NCBI RefSeq assembly: GCF_008704855.1
Contig: NZ_CP023691.1
Span: forward strand, 8,308,001 to 8,372,000
Direction: 5' to 3'
Length of the DNA: 64,000 bases
Source of the DNA: Streptomyces platensis
GTDB lineage: Bacteria; Actinomycetota; Actinomycetes; Streptomycetales; Streptomycetaceae
Under the pieces are notes generated by a model that worked only from the letters and a program-made list of their open reading frames with translations, ran no database searches and was not told where the DNA came from. The position numbers and the translations under genes are program-made. Positions 1 through 8,652 of this stretch are shown here, piece by piece (position 1 is the stretch's first letter; each line of letters opens with the position of its first letter).

Positions 1-561
1 GAAGCCCCAGCCCTGGCCCTCCAGGAACACCCGGCCGGCCTCACGCTGGGCGGGAGTCAGCTGGTCGGTGGTCATCTGCCGCACCGAGGCGGGCGACAAC
101 AACGGGCGGCCGTCGACGCTCCCGTCGGCGAGCAGCATCCGGGCGAAGGCGTACCAGTCGTCGGCGGTCGAGACCAGGCCTCCGGCGCCCGACGGGAACG
201 CCGGCCGGCGGCTCCACTGCCCGTCGGGGGCGTCGACCAGCTCCAGGCCGCCCGCCGGATCGGCCCGGTAGTAGCTGGTGAACCGGTCGAGCTTGCCGGG
301 CGGCACCTCGAAGCCGGTGTCCGCCATGCCGAGCGGCTCGAACAGCCGCTCCGCCAGGAACTCGGGCAGCGGACTGCCGGAGACCCTGGCGATCAGCACT
401 CCCTGAATGTCGGACGAGGTGTTGTACAGCCAGCCCTCGCCCGGCTGGTGCAGCAGCGGAATACGGGACAGCGTCGCCATCCAGGCGTCCGGCGCCGCGA
501 CGTGCTGCGGTTGCGGCGGGCCCTGTTTCTCCTTGCCGGCTGTCGGACCGCTGCTCAGCGA
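1..561 (-). pseudogene. serine hydrolase (class C beta-lactamase family) remnant, 5'-truncated and cut by the window edge
   Basis: Read on the minus strand, the frame gives the C-terminal half of a beta-lactamase/esterase-type serine hydrolase: a stretch like HQPGEGWLYNTSSDIQGVL (the YxN region of the fold), then FEPLGMADTGFEVP and a GAGGLVSTADDWYAFARMLL segment typical of the family. The frame is closed by an in-frame TGA at 562-564, only about 28 codons before the recognisable homology. The N-terminal part that should carry the SxxK nucleophile motif is not present in any frame of the following 300 bases. I therefore read it as a truncated gene. The 3' end lies outside the window. The alternative is a very recent upstream frameshift, but no matching N-terminal sequence is visible. 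Confidence 0.7.
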
Positions 562-861
562 TCAGCGGCCGAGCCCGCCCCGAGCGGCCGACAGCTGTCC
601 GGGATCTCCAGTCCGTCGCGGTCAGGCATCGGTTCGGCAGTGTGGCGGCTCCTCGCACCCCGCCCACTTCGAGGGCAGCGTCCGGAACCACCCTCGCCGG
701 AGAATCCGAGGATTGACACGCCTCCGGGCCGCCTCGAAGATCGGCGCAGGGCCCAAGGGCGGCAACCGTTGCCGCTCTCCGCACCGGACGGAACCGCCCG
801 CCGGGAAGCGGGGAGCACCGGACAGGTGTCGACCCGTCACGTCCGAAAGGAGCCCGATTTC
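562..861. other. gene-free stretch
   Basis: The stretch between the truncated hydrolase and the fusion gene shows open frames on both strands, but none resembles a protein family. It probably holds the promoter and leader of the downstream gene. No clear hairpin or operator was seen. Confidence 0.4.
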
Positions 862-2313
862 ATGTCCGTACCGCTTTCCGCCGAACCCCAAGTCCGAGCG
901 CTGCTACGCGAGTTGGGTGCCGAGGCCATCGTGCACCCCGGGGGCACTCTTCTCGCTCACCTTCGCCGCGTACAAGAACAGCTCGCCGCTTGGGGCGCCC
1001 GCCCCGCCTTGCAACTGGCGGGCCTGTGCCACGCGTTCTACGGCACCGACGGTTTTCCCACGTCCCTCCTGCCGCTCGACCGGCGCACGGAGCTGGCGGC
1101 GGTGATCGGCGCCGAGGCCGAGGCGCTCGTGTACTTCTACGCCGCGTGCGACCGACGTTCCTCCTACCCCACCCTCGCGGACCCCGACGCCGCCTACCGG
1201 GACCGTTTCACCGGCCGCACCTTCACACCAGACCTCGGGCTGCGACGGGACTTCGCCGAGCTGTCGGCCGCGAACGAACTCGATATCGCCCGTATCGACC
1301 CCGCCTTCCGGGAAGCCTCCGGCGCCGATCTGCTCACCCTGTTCACCCGCCTCCGACCGCTCTTGAGCCGGTTGGCGTGGACGGACTGCCACACGGAGCT
1401 CACCACCGCGCCGCTCCCCGGCGGAGCCGTACCCCGACCGTGGACCGTGGCGGTGCTGGGCCCGGGCGGGGTCGGCGGTCTCCTCGCCGCCCTGCTGTCA
1501 CGGGCGGGGCACCGAGTGATCTGTGTGGCCGGGGACGCTACGATCCGGGCCCTGCGCGAGGACGGTATCCGGGTGCGCAGCGGCCAGTTCGGCGACTTCA
1601 CCGCGACGGTCGAGGCGGACACCGAACTGCGGGAGCCCGCCGATCTGTGCCTGATCGCCGTCAAGCACACCGCCCTGGGGCCGGCGCTGGAGCGGCTCCC
1701 GCCCGGCGTTCTCGGGGAGGGCGTGGTGGTACCGCTGCTCAACGGCATCGAACATCCGGCCGTGCTGCGCGACCGCTACGGCGCGGAGCGCGTCGCGCCG
1801 GGCATCATCCGGGTCGAGTCGACCCGCACCGCACCCGGCACCATCGAGCACGGCAGCCCGTTCACGGAGATCGAGCTGTCCGGAGCGCACGAGCGCCTCG
1901 CCCCGCTGGCCGCGCTGCTGGAGGACGCCGGGGTCCGTACGCGGGTGGTCGAGGACGAGACCGCCGCGCTCTGGGCCAAGCTGGCCTTCCTCGCTCCTTT
2001 CGCCCTGCTCACCACCCGGTACGACCGCACCATCGGTGAGGTGCGAACCGAGCGGCGCGAGGAACTGGTGGCCCTCGTCGAGGAAGCCGCCGCCGTGAGC
2101 AGCGCCTGCGGCGCGCCGGCCGATGCGGCGAAGGCCCTGGCGCTGTACGACGCGTTCCCGGCCGGCAGCAAGTCATCCATGCAGCGCGATGCGGAGGCCG
2201 GACGGCCGCTGGAGCTCGATGCGATCGGCGGGGCCTTGCTGCGCGCGGCCGAGCGGCACGGCGTACCCGTGCCGGTGGCCGCCCGGCTGATGACCGCGCT
2301 GAGTGCCGACTGA
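862..2313 (+). CDS. DUF6817-like domain fused to ketopantoate reductase (PanE/ApbA) domain
   Basis: The protein has 483 residues. I chose the ATG at 862 because GAAAGGAG lies just upstream; the same frame stays open further upstream but reads as non-coding. Residues 1 to about 185 form an alpha-helical domain with an HPGGTLLAHLRRV start and a CHAFYGTDGFP motif, resembling the HD-like DUF6817 family. Residues about 195-483 are a ketopantoate reductase module: Rossmann motif GPGGVGG at 200-206, the lysine in AVKHTALGP, the NG motif in PLLNGIEHP, and the C-terminal pattern SSMQRDAEAGRPLELDAIGG. Free-standing reductases of this family have about 300 residues, so the extra 190 are a true fusion. 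NAD(P)H-dependent reduction of a 2-keto acid is likely. Pantothenate synthesis is only one possibility, because many family members act on other substrates. Confidence 0.85.
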   Translation: MSVPLSAEPQVRALLRELGAEAIVHPGGTLLAHLRRVQEQLAAWGARPALQLAGLCHAFYGTDGFPTSLLPLDRRTELAAVIGAEAEALVYFYAACDRRSSYPTLADPDAAYRDRFTGRTFTPDLGLRRDFAELSAANELDIARIDPAFREASGADLLTLFTRLRPLLSRLAWTDCHTELTTAPLPGGAVPRPWTVAVLGPGGVGGLLAALLSRAGHRVICVAGDATIRALREDGIRVRSGQFGDFTATVEADTELREPADLCLIAVKHTALGPALERLPPGVLGEGVVVPLLNGIEHPAVLRDRYGAERVAPGIIRVESTRTAPGTIEHGSPFTEIELSGAHERLAPLAALLEDAGVRTRVVEDETAALWAKLAFLAPFALLTTRYDRTIGEVRTERREELVALVEEAAAVSSACGAPADAAKALALYDAFPAGSKSSMQRDAEAGRPLELDAIGGALLRAAERHGVPVPVAARLMTALSAD

Positions 2314-2437
2314 GCGCTCTTTCGAAAGGGCAGGCCGGGGGCCGACGGACGCACCGGTGTGGGACGATTTCGGCCGCGGTGCACGAGCGGCGGAGAGCCG
2401 GCGCCGCTCGTGCCGGGTCCGCGCAGGAGGAGAGCCG

Positions 2438-3034
2438 GTGCGGAGGAGCCGTGTCGAACGGGGGAACTGGGTGTTTGCGATATCGCTGGGTGATGAGGGT
2501 GCCGAGCTGCGGCCGCTGGAGCCGTGGCACGCCGGGGAGTACCTCGCGCATATGGACCGTGGCCGCGAGTACATCGGCCGGTATATCTCACTACCGGACC
2601 GCACCACCGACCTCGCGTCCACGACGGCCTTCTTGCAGATGTATGCGGACAAGGCGGCTGCCGACACGGGTCGTCTCTACGGCATCTGGAGTGATGGGGT
2701 ACTCGTCGGCGGTGTCCTGTTCGTGACGTTCGACGTCACCTCCGGCACCTGCGAGGTCGGCTGCTGGCTGGAGGAGTCGGCGGTCGGGCGCGGTCTGATC
2801 ACCCGCGCGATCCGGGTACTCATCGACTGGGCCGTCGAGCAGCGCGGGATCCACCGCGTGGAGTGGCTCGCGTCCTCGGCCAACACCCCGAGCCTCAATG
2901 TCGCCAAGCGGCTCGGCATGGTGCGCGAAGGAGTGCGGCGGGAGAGCTATCCGCACCGCGGAGTACGCCACGACATGGAGGTCTGGTCGGTCCTGGCTCC
3001 CGAATGGCGCCGCCGGCGGGAGAGCACCGGCTGA
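2438..3034 (+). CDS. GNAT acetyltransferase, RimJ/RimL type
   Basis: The 198-residue protein transfers an acetyl group from acetyl-CoA to an amine, by family. The core runs from LRPLEPWHAGEYLAHM through EVGCWLEESAVGRGLITRAI, the acetyl-CoA-binding motif A (R/Q-x-x-G-x-G/A variant), to SLNVAKRLGMVREGV near the C-terminus, as in the RimL ribosomal-protein acetyltransferases. The frame is open from 2303, but GTG at 2438 follows a perfect AGGAGG at 2425-2430, so I start there. It follows the fusion gene by 124 bases on the same strand and may share its transcript. The substrate is unknown. Confidence 0.8.
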   Translation: MRRSRVERGNWVFAISLGDEGAELRPLEPWHAGEYLAHMDRGREYIGRYISLPDRTTDLASTTAFLQMYADKAAADTGRLYGIWSDGVLVGGVLFVTFDVTSGTCEVGCWLEESAVGRGLITRAIRVLIDWAVEQRGIHRVEWLASSANTPSLNVAKRLGMVREGVRRESYPHRGVRHDMEVWSVLAPEWRRRRESTG

Positions 3035-3040
3035 CTTCGG

Positions 3041-3098
3041 CCGGAGCCGGAGCCGGAGCCGGGGCCGGGGCCGGGGCCGGGGCCGGGGCCGGGGCCGG
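3041..3098. repeat. GGAGCC/GGGGCC hexanucleotide tract
   Basis: About nine hexamer units of the form GGAGCC changing to GGGGCC begin a few bases after the acetyltransferase stop codon. The tract lies between this gene and the MFS gene. It is one of several tandem tracts in this window and may be length-variable. Confidence 0.9.
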
Positions 3099-3206
3099 TC
3101 CCATGGGTTCGCCCGCGATTTGAGGGTTGTCCGCCCTTCGGCCCGGCACCATAGGGCGGTTCCAACCCGAAGCCTCCGGGCTCGCTTCAATGGAACGCTG
3201 GAAGTC

Positions 3207-4772
3207 ATGAATGCCGACAACAGCGAACTCCCAGGCAAGCGGCCTGACTTGGAGCCCCACAACAGCATCGGGAAAGCCGGCCGCCGTCGAAACCCCCCAC
3301 ACGATGATCACGCTGACGGAGACGATCGCGTAACTCCCGATCCGGCCCAGGCCCCGCCCCGCTGGCGGGAGCTGCTCGGCCCGGAGCATCGGGGCGCCGC
3401 GGTCGTGTTGGCCGCCGGCGTGCTCGTCGGCGCGGTCAATATCTATCTGGCGTCGAGCATGCTGCCCGCCGCGGTGGCCGAGATCGGGGGCGAGGGTTTC
3501 TACGCGTGGAACATGACGCTCTACCTCGTCGCCATGGTGATCGCGACGATGCTCGTCAGCCGGTCCCTCGCACGCTGGGGCAACGCCGGCGCTTATGTCA
3601 TCGGATTCGCCCTGTTCATGGTGGGCTCACTGGCTTGTGCGGCGAGCCCGACGATGCCGGTGCTGCTGGTGGGCCGGTGCCTTCAGGGCCTCGGCGCCGG
3701 GTTGTTGTCCGGACTCGGGTTCGCGGTCATCCGCTCGGCCCTGCCGCGGCGGCTCTGGACCCGTGGCAATGCGCTGATGTCGGCGATGTACGGCGTCGGT
3801 AACTTCGCCGGTCCCGCGCTCGGCGGCCTGTTCGCCCAATTCGGCTCGTGGCGCCTGGCGTTCGTCCTGATGGCGGGGGCCGCGGCGGTGTGCGGCGCGG
3901 CCGTGCCCCGTGCGCTGCCCCGAGGGGAACGCGGCAATACGGCGGCTCCCGTTCCGGTCGTGTCGCTGGCGCTGGTCATGTCCGCCACGGCGGCCGTCAG
4001 CGTGGCCGGAATCCTGCACGACACCATGGCGAGGGCAGCGGGTATCGCGCTGGCGCTGCTGCTCGTCGTCGGATTCGTCGCCCATGAGCGGCACAGCGCG
4101 CGAAGGGTCTTCCCCGGCGCGACATACCGGGCGGGTTCGGCGCTGAAGTGGGTCTATCTGACGCTCGGGCTGCTGTCCTTCGGCGTCGCTGTCGAGTCGT
4201 TCGTCCCGCTGTTCGGCCAACGTCTGGCCGGGCTGCCCCCACTCGCGGCCGGCTTCTGCGGGGCGGCGGTCTCCCTCGGCTGGTCACTGACCCAGATCGC
4301 CGGCTCCTCGGCGGTCCGGGGGCGCACCGTGCGCCGACTGCGCACCACCGGCCCGGTGTTGCTCGCCCTCGGCTTCCTCGTCCAGGGGCTGCTCCAGCGC
4401 GAGCACGCGTCGATCTGGTGGGTGGCCATCTGGGTGCCGGTGTGGTGCGTCGCCGGATCGGGCATCGGGCTCGCCTACCCGCACCTGTCCGTGGCCGCGA
4501 TGTCGGCCGCCACTGACCCGGAGGAGGGACGGCAGGCGGCCGCCGCGATCGCCACTGTGACGACGATGTCCACCGCGTTCGGCACGGCGGTCGCGGGTGT
4601 CCTGGTCAGCCTGGGCGGCCCGTCGATGCTTGGCTCGGCGCGATGGCTGCTCTTCGGCTTCGCCGTCCTCTGCGCCGTCGGAATCTTCACCGCGCGCGCC
4701 GCGGATCGGATGAGCCGCCCCGGGCGGTCAGCGCCGGTCGAAGACAGCCCGGTGGTCACCCAGGAACCCTGA
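3207..4772 (+). CDS. MFS transporter
   Basis: The 521-residue protein begins with a charged, hydrophilic stretch of about 55 residues rich in Asp, His and Pro, followed by a dense series of hydrophobic helices to about residue 500. The segment NIYLASSMLPAAVAEIGGE is typical of TM1 of drug:proton antiporters, and RCLQGLGAGLLSGLGFAVI is the TM4-5 motif region. A large number of helices and length above 500 fit the 14-helix DHA2-like exporters. The start at 3207 is the last Met before the hydrophilic lead; the upstream frame overlaps the hexamer tract and is not credible. It is convergent with the TetR gene at 4931, so it may belong to the same detoxification locus as the monooxygenase at 5935. 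The substrate is unknown. Confidence 0.85.
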   Translation: MNADNSELPGKRPDLEPHNSIGKAGRRRNPPHDDHADGDDRVTPDPAQAPPRWRELLGPEHRGAAVVLAAGVLVGAVNIYLASSMLPAAVAEIGGEGFYAWNMTLYLVAMVIATMLVSRSLARWGNAGAYVIGFALFMVGSLACAASPTMPVLLVGRCLQGLGAGLLSGLGFAVIRSALPRRLWTRGNALMSAMYGVGNFAGPALGGLFAQFGSWRLAFVLMAGAAAVCGAAVPRALPRGERGNTAAPVPVVSLALVMSATAAVSVAGILHDTMARAAGIALALLLVVGFVAHERHSARRVFPGATYRAGSALKWVYLTLGLLSFGVAVESFVPLFGQRLAGLPPLAAGFCGAAVSLGWSLTQIAGSSAVRGRTVRRLRTTGPVLLALGFLVQGLLQREHASIWWVAIWVPVWCVAGSGIGLAYPHLSVAAMSAATDPEEGRQAAAAIATVTTMSTAFGTAVAGVLVSLGGPSMLGSARWLLFGFAVLCAVGIFTARAADRMSRPGRSAPVEDSPVVTQEP

Positions 4773-4782
4773 TGTGGCCACC

Positions 4783-4818
4783 AGGACTCATGGGACTCGT
4801 GGGACTCGTGGGACTCGC
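4783..4818. repeat. four copies of a 9-bp repeat GGGACTCGT
   Basis: Four direct copies of GGGACTCGT (first and last copies degenerate) begin just after the MFS stop codon, in the short gap between convergent genes. No inverted symmetry was seen, so it does not look like a terminator. Confidence 0.85.
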
Positions 4819-4930
4819 GATGAAGGGGCGAGTCGGTCGGGTCCCGGGACCACAACAACGTCCGCTCGTGCGGCGGGGGAGGAGAGTGACGGGGGCGGCC
4901 GGCGCCGTGCGCAACCGCCCTCCGTCCTCC

Positions 4931-5668
4931 TCAGCCGGCGATCCGCACCGCAATGCCGTCAAGAAGGTAGTCGAGGCCGGTCTCGAAGCTGGTGTCCGCG
5001 TCGGGATGGGCCGCCTCCGGGACGACCTTGGACAGCATCGGATAACGGCCGGTGGCCAGCAGCCGGGCGATATAAGGACCGGAGGCCTGCTGCCACTGCT
5101 CCTCGTTCATACCGGTGACCCGTTCGGCATGCAGAACAGACATCTCCTTCCTGATCGCCCCGACCAGGTAAGCGTTCACCGCTTCGAGTGCGGACATCAC
5201 CGTGTCGATGTCGTCGAAGCCGGGGGCGCCGTGGAGTGCGGCGAGTGAGGCTTCGAGGTGGGCCAGGGCGTTCGGGCCGAGGTGCGGCCGCCCGGCGAGC
5301 AGATCGGAGAACCACTCGTGCCGGAGCGCGGCCCGCCTGGTGTGGCGCGCGACGGACCGCAGTGTGCCGCGCCAGTCCCCGTCGGCCGGCTCGGGCGCGG
5401 GAATCTCGCCGTAGACCGCGTCCACCATGAGGTCCAGCAACTCCTCCTTGGTGGACAGATAGCGGTACAGCCTCATCGGTCCGGCGTCGAGCGCGGTGGC
5501 GACCTTGCGCAGCGACACCGCCTCCAGCCCGTCCGTGTCGGCGAGTTCGATCGCGGCCCGCACGATCCGATCCCTGCTCAGCGGGCTCGGCGTCGGCCGG
5601 CTCGGCGGCTCGGGCCGTTCCCAGATGAGTGCGGGCTCGCCGCCGTCGGCCTCTCGTCGTGCTGCCAT
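4931..5668 (-). CDS. TetR-family regulator
   Basis: The 245-residue protein has an N-terminal helix-turn-helix at about residues 30-75 (RIVRAAIELADTDGLEAVSL, then LRKVATALDAGPMRLYRYL, then STKEELL), and a C-terminal domain with the tryptophan- and leucine-rich pattern of the tetracycline-repressor-like C domain (PF02909 type). The ATG at 5668 has ACGAGG upstream; the longer frame runs into the repeat tract and is rejected. It is divergent from the flavin monooxygenase at 5935, and the space between holds four CGATAC half-sites. Repression of the monooxygenase and of itself, relieved by a small ligand, is the likely role. It is convergent with the MFS gene, which may be a further target. Confidence 0.85.
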   Translation of the reverse strand: MAARREADGGEPALIWERPEPPSRPTPSPLSRDRIVRAAIELADTDGLEAVSLRKVATALDAGPMRLYRYLSTKEELLDLMVDAVYGEIPAPEPADGDWRGTLRSVARHTRRAALRHEWFSDLLAGRPHLGPNALAHLEASLAALHGAPGFDDIDTVMSALEAVNAYLVGAIRKEMSVLHAERVTGMNEEQWQQASGPYIARLLATGRYPMLSKVVPEAAHPDADTSFETGLDYLLDGIAVRIAG

Positions 5669-5707
5669 CACGCCTCGTCTTCCGCAGATCTCCGGATGTG
5701 GAAATAA

Positions 5708-5757
5708 CGATACGCCGCCCCGATCGATACGGTGTATCGTCATGATGCGCTGTATCG
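5708..5757. promoter_or_regulatory. probable TetR operator: CGATAC half-sites
   Basis: A perfect inverted repeat CGATAC-GGT-GTATCG occupies 5725-5739. A further CGATAC lies at 5708-5713 and a further GTATCG at 5752-5757, so the four half-sites form a symmetrical array centred on 5732. It sits directly between the TetR start and the monooxygenase leader, where two repressor dimers could cover both promoters. Confidence 0.75.
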
Positions 5758-5791
5758 ACCGGGGTGGCGGACGGGGGTGTCTTGTGCCTCC

Positions 5792-5872
5792 CGATCTCGA
5801 TCCCGGTCCGGATCCCGGTCCGGATCCCGGTCCGGATCCCGATCCCGATCCCGATCCCGATCCCGATCCCGA
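5792..5872. repeat. GATCCCGGTCCG dodecamer tract changing into GATCCC hexamers
   Basis: Roughly three 12-base units (GATCCCGGTCCG) are followed by about six units of GATCCC. The tract lies between the operator and the start codon of the flavin monooxygenase, so it is probably transcribed as part of its leader. Confidence 0.9.
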
Positions 5873-5934
5873 AGCGCTTCCCACAGCGCTTCCCACCAAC
5901 CCCAACCACGGAGAAAGCAGAGGTCACGAGACTC

Positions 5935-7080
5935 ATGAGCAGCACCCCGCGCCCCCCGCGCATCGCCATCATCGGAGCCGGTATAGGCGGCCTGACCCTC
6001 GCCCGCACCCTGCACGTACACGGCATCGACGCCGTCGTCCACGAAGGCGAGGCATCCCGCGACGCGCGCACCCAGGGCGGCATGCTCGACCTGCACCCGG
6101 AAAGTGGTCAACGGGCCATGCATGAGGCAGGTTTGACGGACCGGTTCCACGCCATCGCCCGCCGCGAAGGGCAGGACCTGTGTCTGCTCGACCACACCGG
6201 CACCGTCCTGCTCCGGCAGGACACCCCCGACGACGCCCCACTGGACCGCCCCGAGGTCGACCGCTCCGACCTGCGGAACGTCCTGCTCGACTCCCTCCCC
6301 GAACAGACCGTCGTATGGGGGCACGCCTTCCGGTACGCCACCGCGCTGCCCGAGGGTGGACACCGGCTGCACTTCGCCGACGGCACCAGCGCCGACTGTG
6401 ATCTGCTCATCGGCGCTGACGGGGCCCACTCCCGGGTCCGCCCGCTGCTGACCGACGCCGAGCCGCGCCATACCGGTGTCAACGCGATCGAGGGCGGCAT
6501 CCCTGACATCGACCGCACCCACCCCGATCTCGCCGCCATGGTCGGGCGTGGCAACTACTGGGCCATCGGCCCCAACCAGGTCCTGGCGGCCCAGCGCAAC
6601 GGCAATGGCCACGTCCGCATCTACCTCAGCTTCCGCACCCCCGAGGACTGGCTCACCACCTGCGGTATCCCGTTCGCGGAGCCCGCCCGGGCCCGCGCGG
6701 CCCTGACGGAACTCTTCGCCGGCTGGGCCCCGCAGTTGACCGCCCTGATCCAGGCCTGCGGCGACACCTTCGTGCCCCGCCCGGTCACCGTGCTGCCCAT
6801 CGGCCTGACCTGGCCCGGTGTCCCCGGCGTCACGCTCCTCGGCGATGCCGCCCATCTGATGCCGCCGACCGGGCTGGGCGCCAACATGGCCATGCTCGAC
6901 GCCACCGAGCTCGCCCTCGCACTCGCGGCCGACCCCGGCGGCATGAACGCCGCCCTCAGCGGCTACGAGGCCGCGATGTTCGCACGCGGCGCCGCCGCCG
7001 CGCAGGAGTCCGCGCACATCATGGACGTCCTGATCTCTCCCACCGGCGCGCAGGACATGCTGAAGATCTTCCAGCAGTGA
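5935..7080 (+). CDS. FAD-dependent monooxygenase, Tet(X)-like
   Basis: The 381-residue protein is a class A flavoprotein monooxygenase. The FAD-binding GAGIGG motif is at residues 14-19, the DG-type motif at LIGADGAHSRVRPLL, and the second FAD motif GDAAHLMPPTGLGANMAMLD begins at residue 303, a form shared with the Tet(X) tetracycline monooxygenases (about 380-390 residues). It would use NADPH and oxygen to hydroxylate an aromatic or enol substrate. The ATG at 5935 follows GGAGAAAG; the longer frame translates the repeat tract and is rejected. It is divergent from a TetR gene across an operator, which suggests induction by its substrate. Tetracycline inactivation cannot be claimed, because the family is broad in Streptomyces. 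Confidence 0.85.
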   Translation: MSSTPRPPRIAIIGAGIGGLTLARTLHVHGIDAVVHEGEASRDARTQGGMLDLHPESGQRAMHEAGLTDRFHAIARREGQDLCLLDHTGTVLLRQDTPDDAPLDRPEVDRSDLRNVLLDSLPEQTVVWGHAFRYATALPEGGHRLHFADGTSADCDLLIGADGAHSRVRPLLTDAEPRHTGVNAIEGGIPDIDRTHPDLAAMVGRGNYWAIGPNQVLAAQRNGNGHVRIYLSFRTPEDWLTTCGIPFAEPARARAALTELFAGWAPQLTALIQACGDTFVPRPVTVLPIGLTWPGVPGVTLLGDAAHLMPPTGLGANMAMLDATELALALAADPGGMNAALSGYEAAMFARGAAAAQESAHIMDVLISPTGAQDMLKIFQQ

Positions 7081-7271
7081 GGGGTGCCGTTTCCCGTGAA
7101 GTGCGGCGTTCCCGCCGAGCGGCGCCGGCGGCGGCAGATGTGCGATATGCCTGCGCCCGTCGCCCTGATGCGTAATTATGTGGCCAGCGCGCGCCGGACC
7201 TCGGATCGGCCAACGAGAGGTGACGGCGCATCAGCAATGTGCCTCAACAGGCGCTACACAGGGGGAAATTC

Positions 7272-7787
7272 ATGAGGACCGTACAGCGAACGCTGCTTTT
7301 CGGCGCACTGACCGGCGTGCTGGCACTGACCATGGGGGCGGGGACCGCCGGTGCCTCGACGCCGGCCGGGCCGGGGCCGGACACCGCCACCGGCGCCACC
7401 ACCGTACGCACGATGGACGCCCGCAGCGGTGACGTGATCACCTGCAAGCTCACCACGCATCTCCCGCACTACTCCCACCACGCCCACGCCGACAACCGGC
7501 ACATGGTGAACGTCACCGCCGACATCAAGTGCACCAAGTCCGTGGCACAGTTGGCCCTCCGCGTCAGCCTGTACAAGAACGGATCGCTGTACAAGCAGAG
7601 CGGTTCCAAGGTCAACCGCGGCCGGAACAAGGTGAGCCAGAACGCCGCGCGGCGCTGCATCAAGCGGCAGAAGTACACCGGCTACTCCGTCGGCGTGGTC
7701 ACCTTCCCGCCCGGCTACACCCCGCACACCCAGCAGGTGAAGCACACCAGCGCGACGGTCCGCATCGACGCCTGCAAGAAGCGCTGA
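7272..7787 (+). CDS. secreted hypothetical protein, four cysteines
   Basis: The 171-residue protein has a Sec signal peptide: basic MRTVQR, a hydrophobic core FGALTGVLALTMGAG, and a likely cut near TAGA-S at residue 28-29. The mature part is basic and has four cysteines (in ITCKL, IKCTK, RRCIK and DACKK), enough for two disulfides. It contains VTADIKCTKSVAQLALRVSL and repeated short beta-strand-like stretches. GGGGGAA precedes the ATG. I do not recognise a family with a known function. A small extracellular beta-fold protein is the safest reading. Confidence 0.75.
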   Translation: MRTVQRTLLFGALTGVLALTMGAGTAGASTPAGPGPDTATGATTVRTMDARSGDVITCKLTTHLPHYSHHAHADNRHMVNVTADIKCTKSVAQLALRVSLYKNGSLYKQSGSKVNRGRNKVSQNAARRCIKRQKYTGYSVGVVTFPPGYTPHTQQVKHTSATVRIDACKKR

Positions 7788-7831
7788 CCCCGCCGGCCGG
7801 GCAGGCTTCCGGCCAGGCAGGAGAGGTGTTC

Positions 7832-7859
7832 GACGACCGGCTCAACCGAGCCGGTCGTC
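7832..7859. terminator. bidirectional hairpin between convergent genes
   Basis: A perfect 12-bp stem, GACGACCGGCTC with GAGCCGGTCGTC, closes an AACC loop. It lies between the convergent genes ending at 7787 and 7842 and overlaps the last codons and stop of the minus-strand gene. There is no T-run, as is common in actinomycete terminators. Confidence 0.75.
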
Positions 7860-8501
7860 CAGCGCTGCCGGAACCACCTCGATGTCAGGTTCGCCCGCCA
7901 GCCGCTCGGCCAGGCGGGCGGACCCGCCGATGTAGGTGGAGTCGAGATCCACATCCGTGGCGACGCACCAGGCCCGGTCCCGTGGCCACCACAGATTCGG
8001 CGACTGCGGAAAGAAGACCCCCGCACTCCGGTCCCCGGTGGCCAGCGCGGCCTCGATCGGCCCCTCGTACAGCGTGTAGGCACGTCCGCTCAACTGGACC
8101 ATCGGCCCGCCGGCATCGGACCAGCCCCACCCTTCCCAGAGCCCGAAGAGGCACTGCCGCGGGGTGCCGGTTTCCGCTGCCAGCACCGGGCACAGCGCTG
8201 CCAGCACAGGCGCGGGCAGCGAACCCTGCCACGGCGGTTCGTCACCCGGGCCGGCCACGTCCTCGAAGCGCGCCAGGGGATGCAGGTCGCGCCCCGACCG
8301 CTGCGCCACCTCCGCCCATCGCTCGAACCGGCCGTCCGACGGCTCGCTGGGATGCAGCAGCCGGACGTACGCCTCGAACCCGGCCGGCAGCAGGGCATGC
8401 ACACCACTGTCGAACCCGCCGACGTTCTCCTCGATCCAGGCGGCGGACGACACGTCCTCGACCCGGTGCGGCGGTTCCACCTCGTCCGGCGACCACGTCA
8501 T
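7842..8501 (-). CDS. conserved hypothetical protein
   Basis: The 219-residue acidic, Trp-rich protein contains motifs such as HALLPAGFEAYVRLLHP, LFGLWEGWGW and SPNLWWPRDRAWCVATDVDL, which look like one globular domain. It has no signal peptide or membrane segment. The last two motifs have the look of a conserved actinobacterial family without assigned function. It starts at ATG 8501 after a GGGGGACC-like site. Its stop codon lies inside the terminator hairpin. I do not know its role. Confidence 0.7.
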   Translation of the reverse strand: MTWSPDEVEPPHRVEDVSSAAWIEENVGGFDSGVHALLPAGFEAYVRLLHPSEPSDGRFERWAEVAQRSGRDLHPLARFEDVAGPGDEPPWQGSLPAPVLAALCPVLAAETGTPRQCLFGLWEGWGWSDAGGPMVQLSGRAYTLYEGPIEAALATGDRSAGVFFPQSPNLWWPRDRAWCVATDVDLDSTYIGGSARLAERLAGEPDIEVVPAALDDRLG

Positions 8502-8652
8502 GGCTTCGGTCCCCCTCGTCTGCGGTCCGGCTCCCAGTATGAACCGCGCACGCGCTCAGTGGCGGCCGGCCGCCAGAAGCCGCCCGGAACGGAAGCGCAC
8601 GTGCCGACGTCGCCGACCGATGAGCGGTCGGCGAGGTCGGACGGATGGAGCG

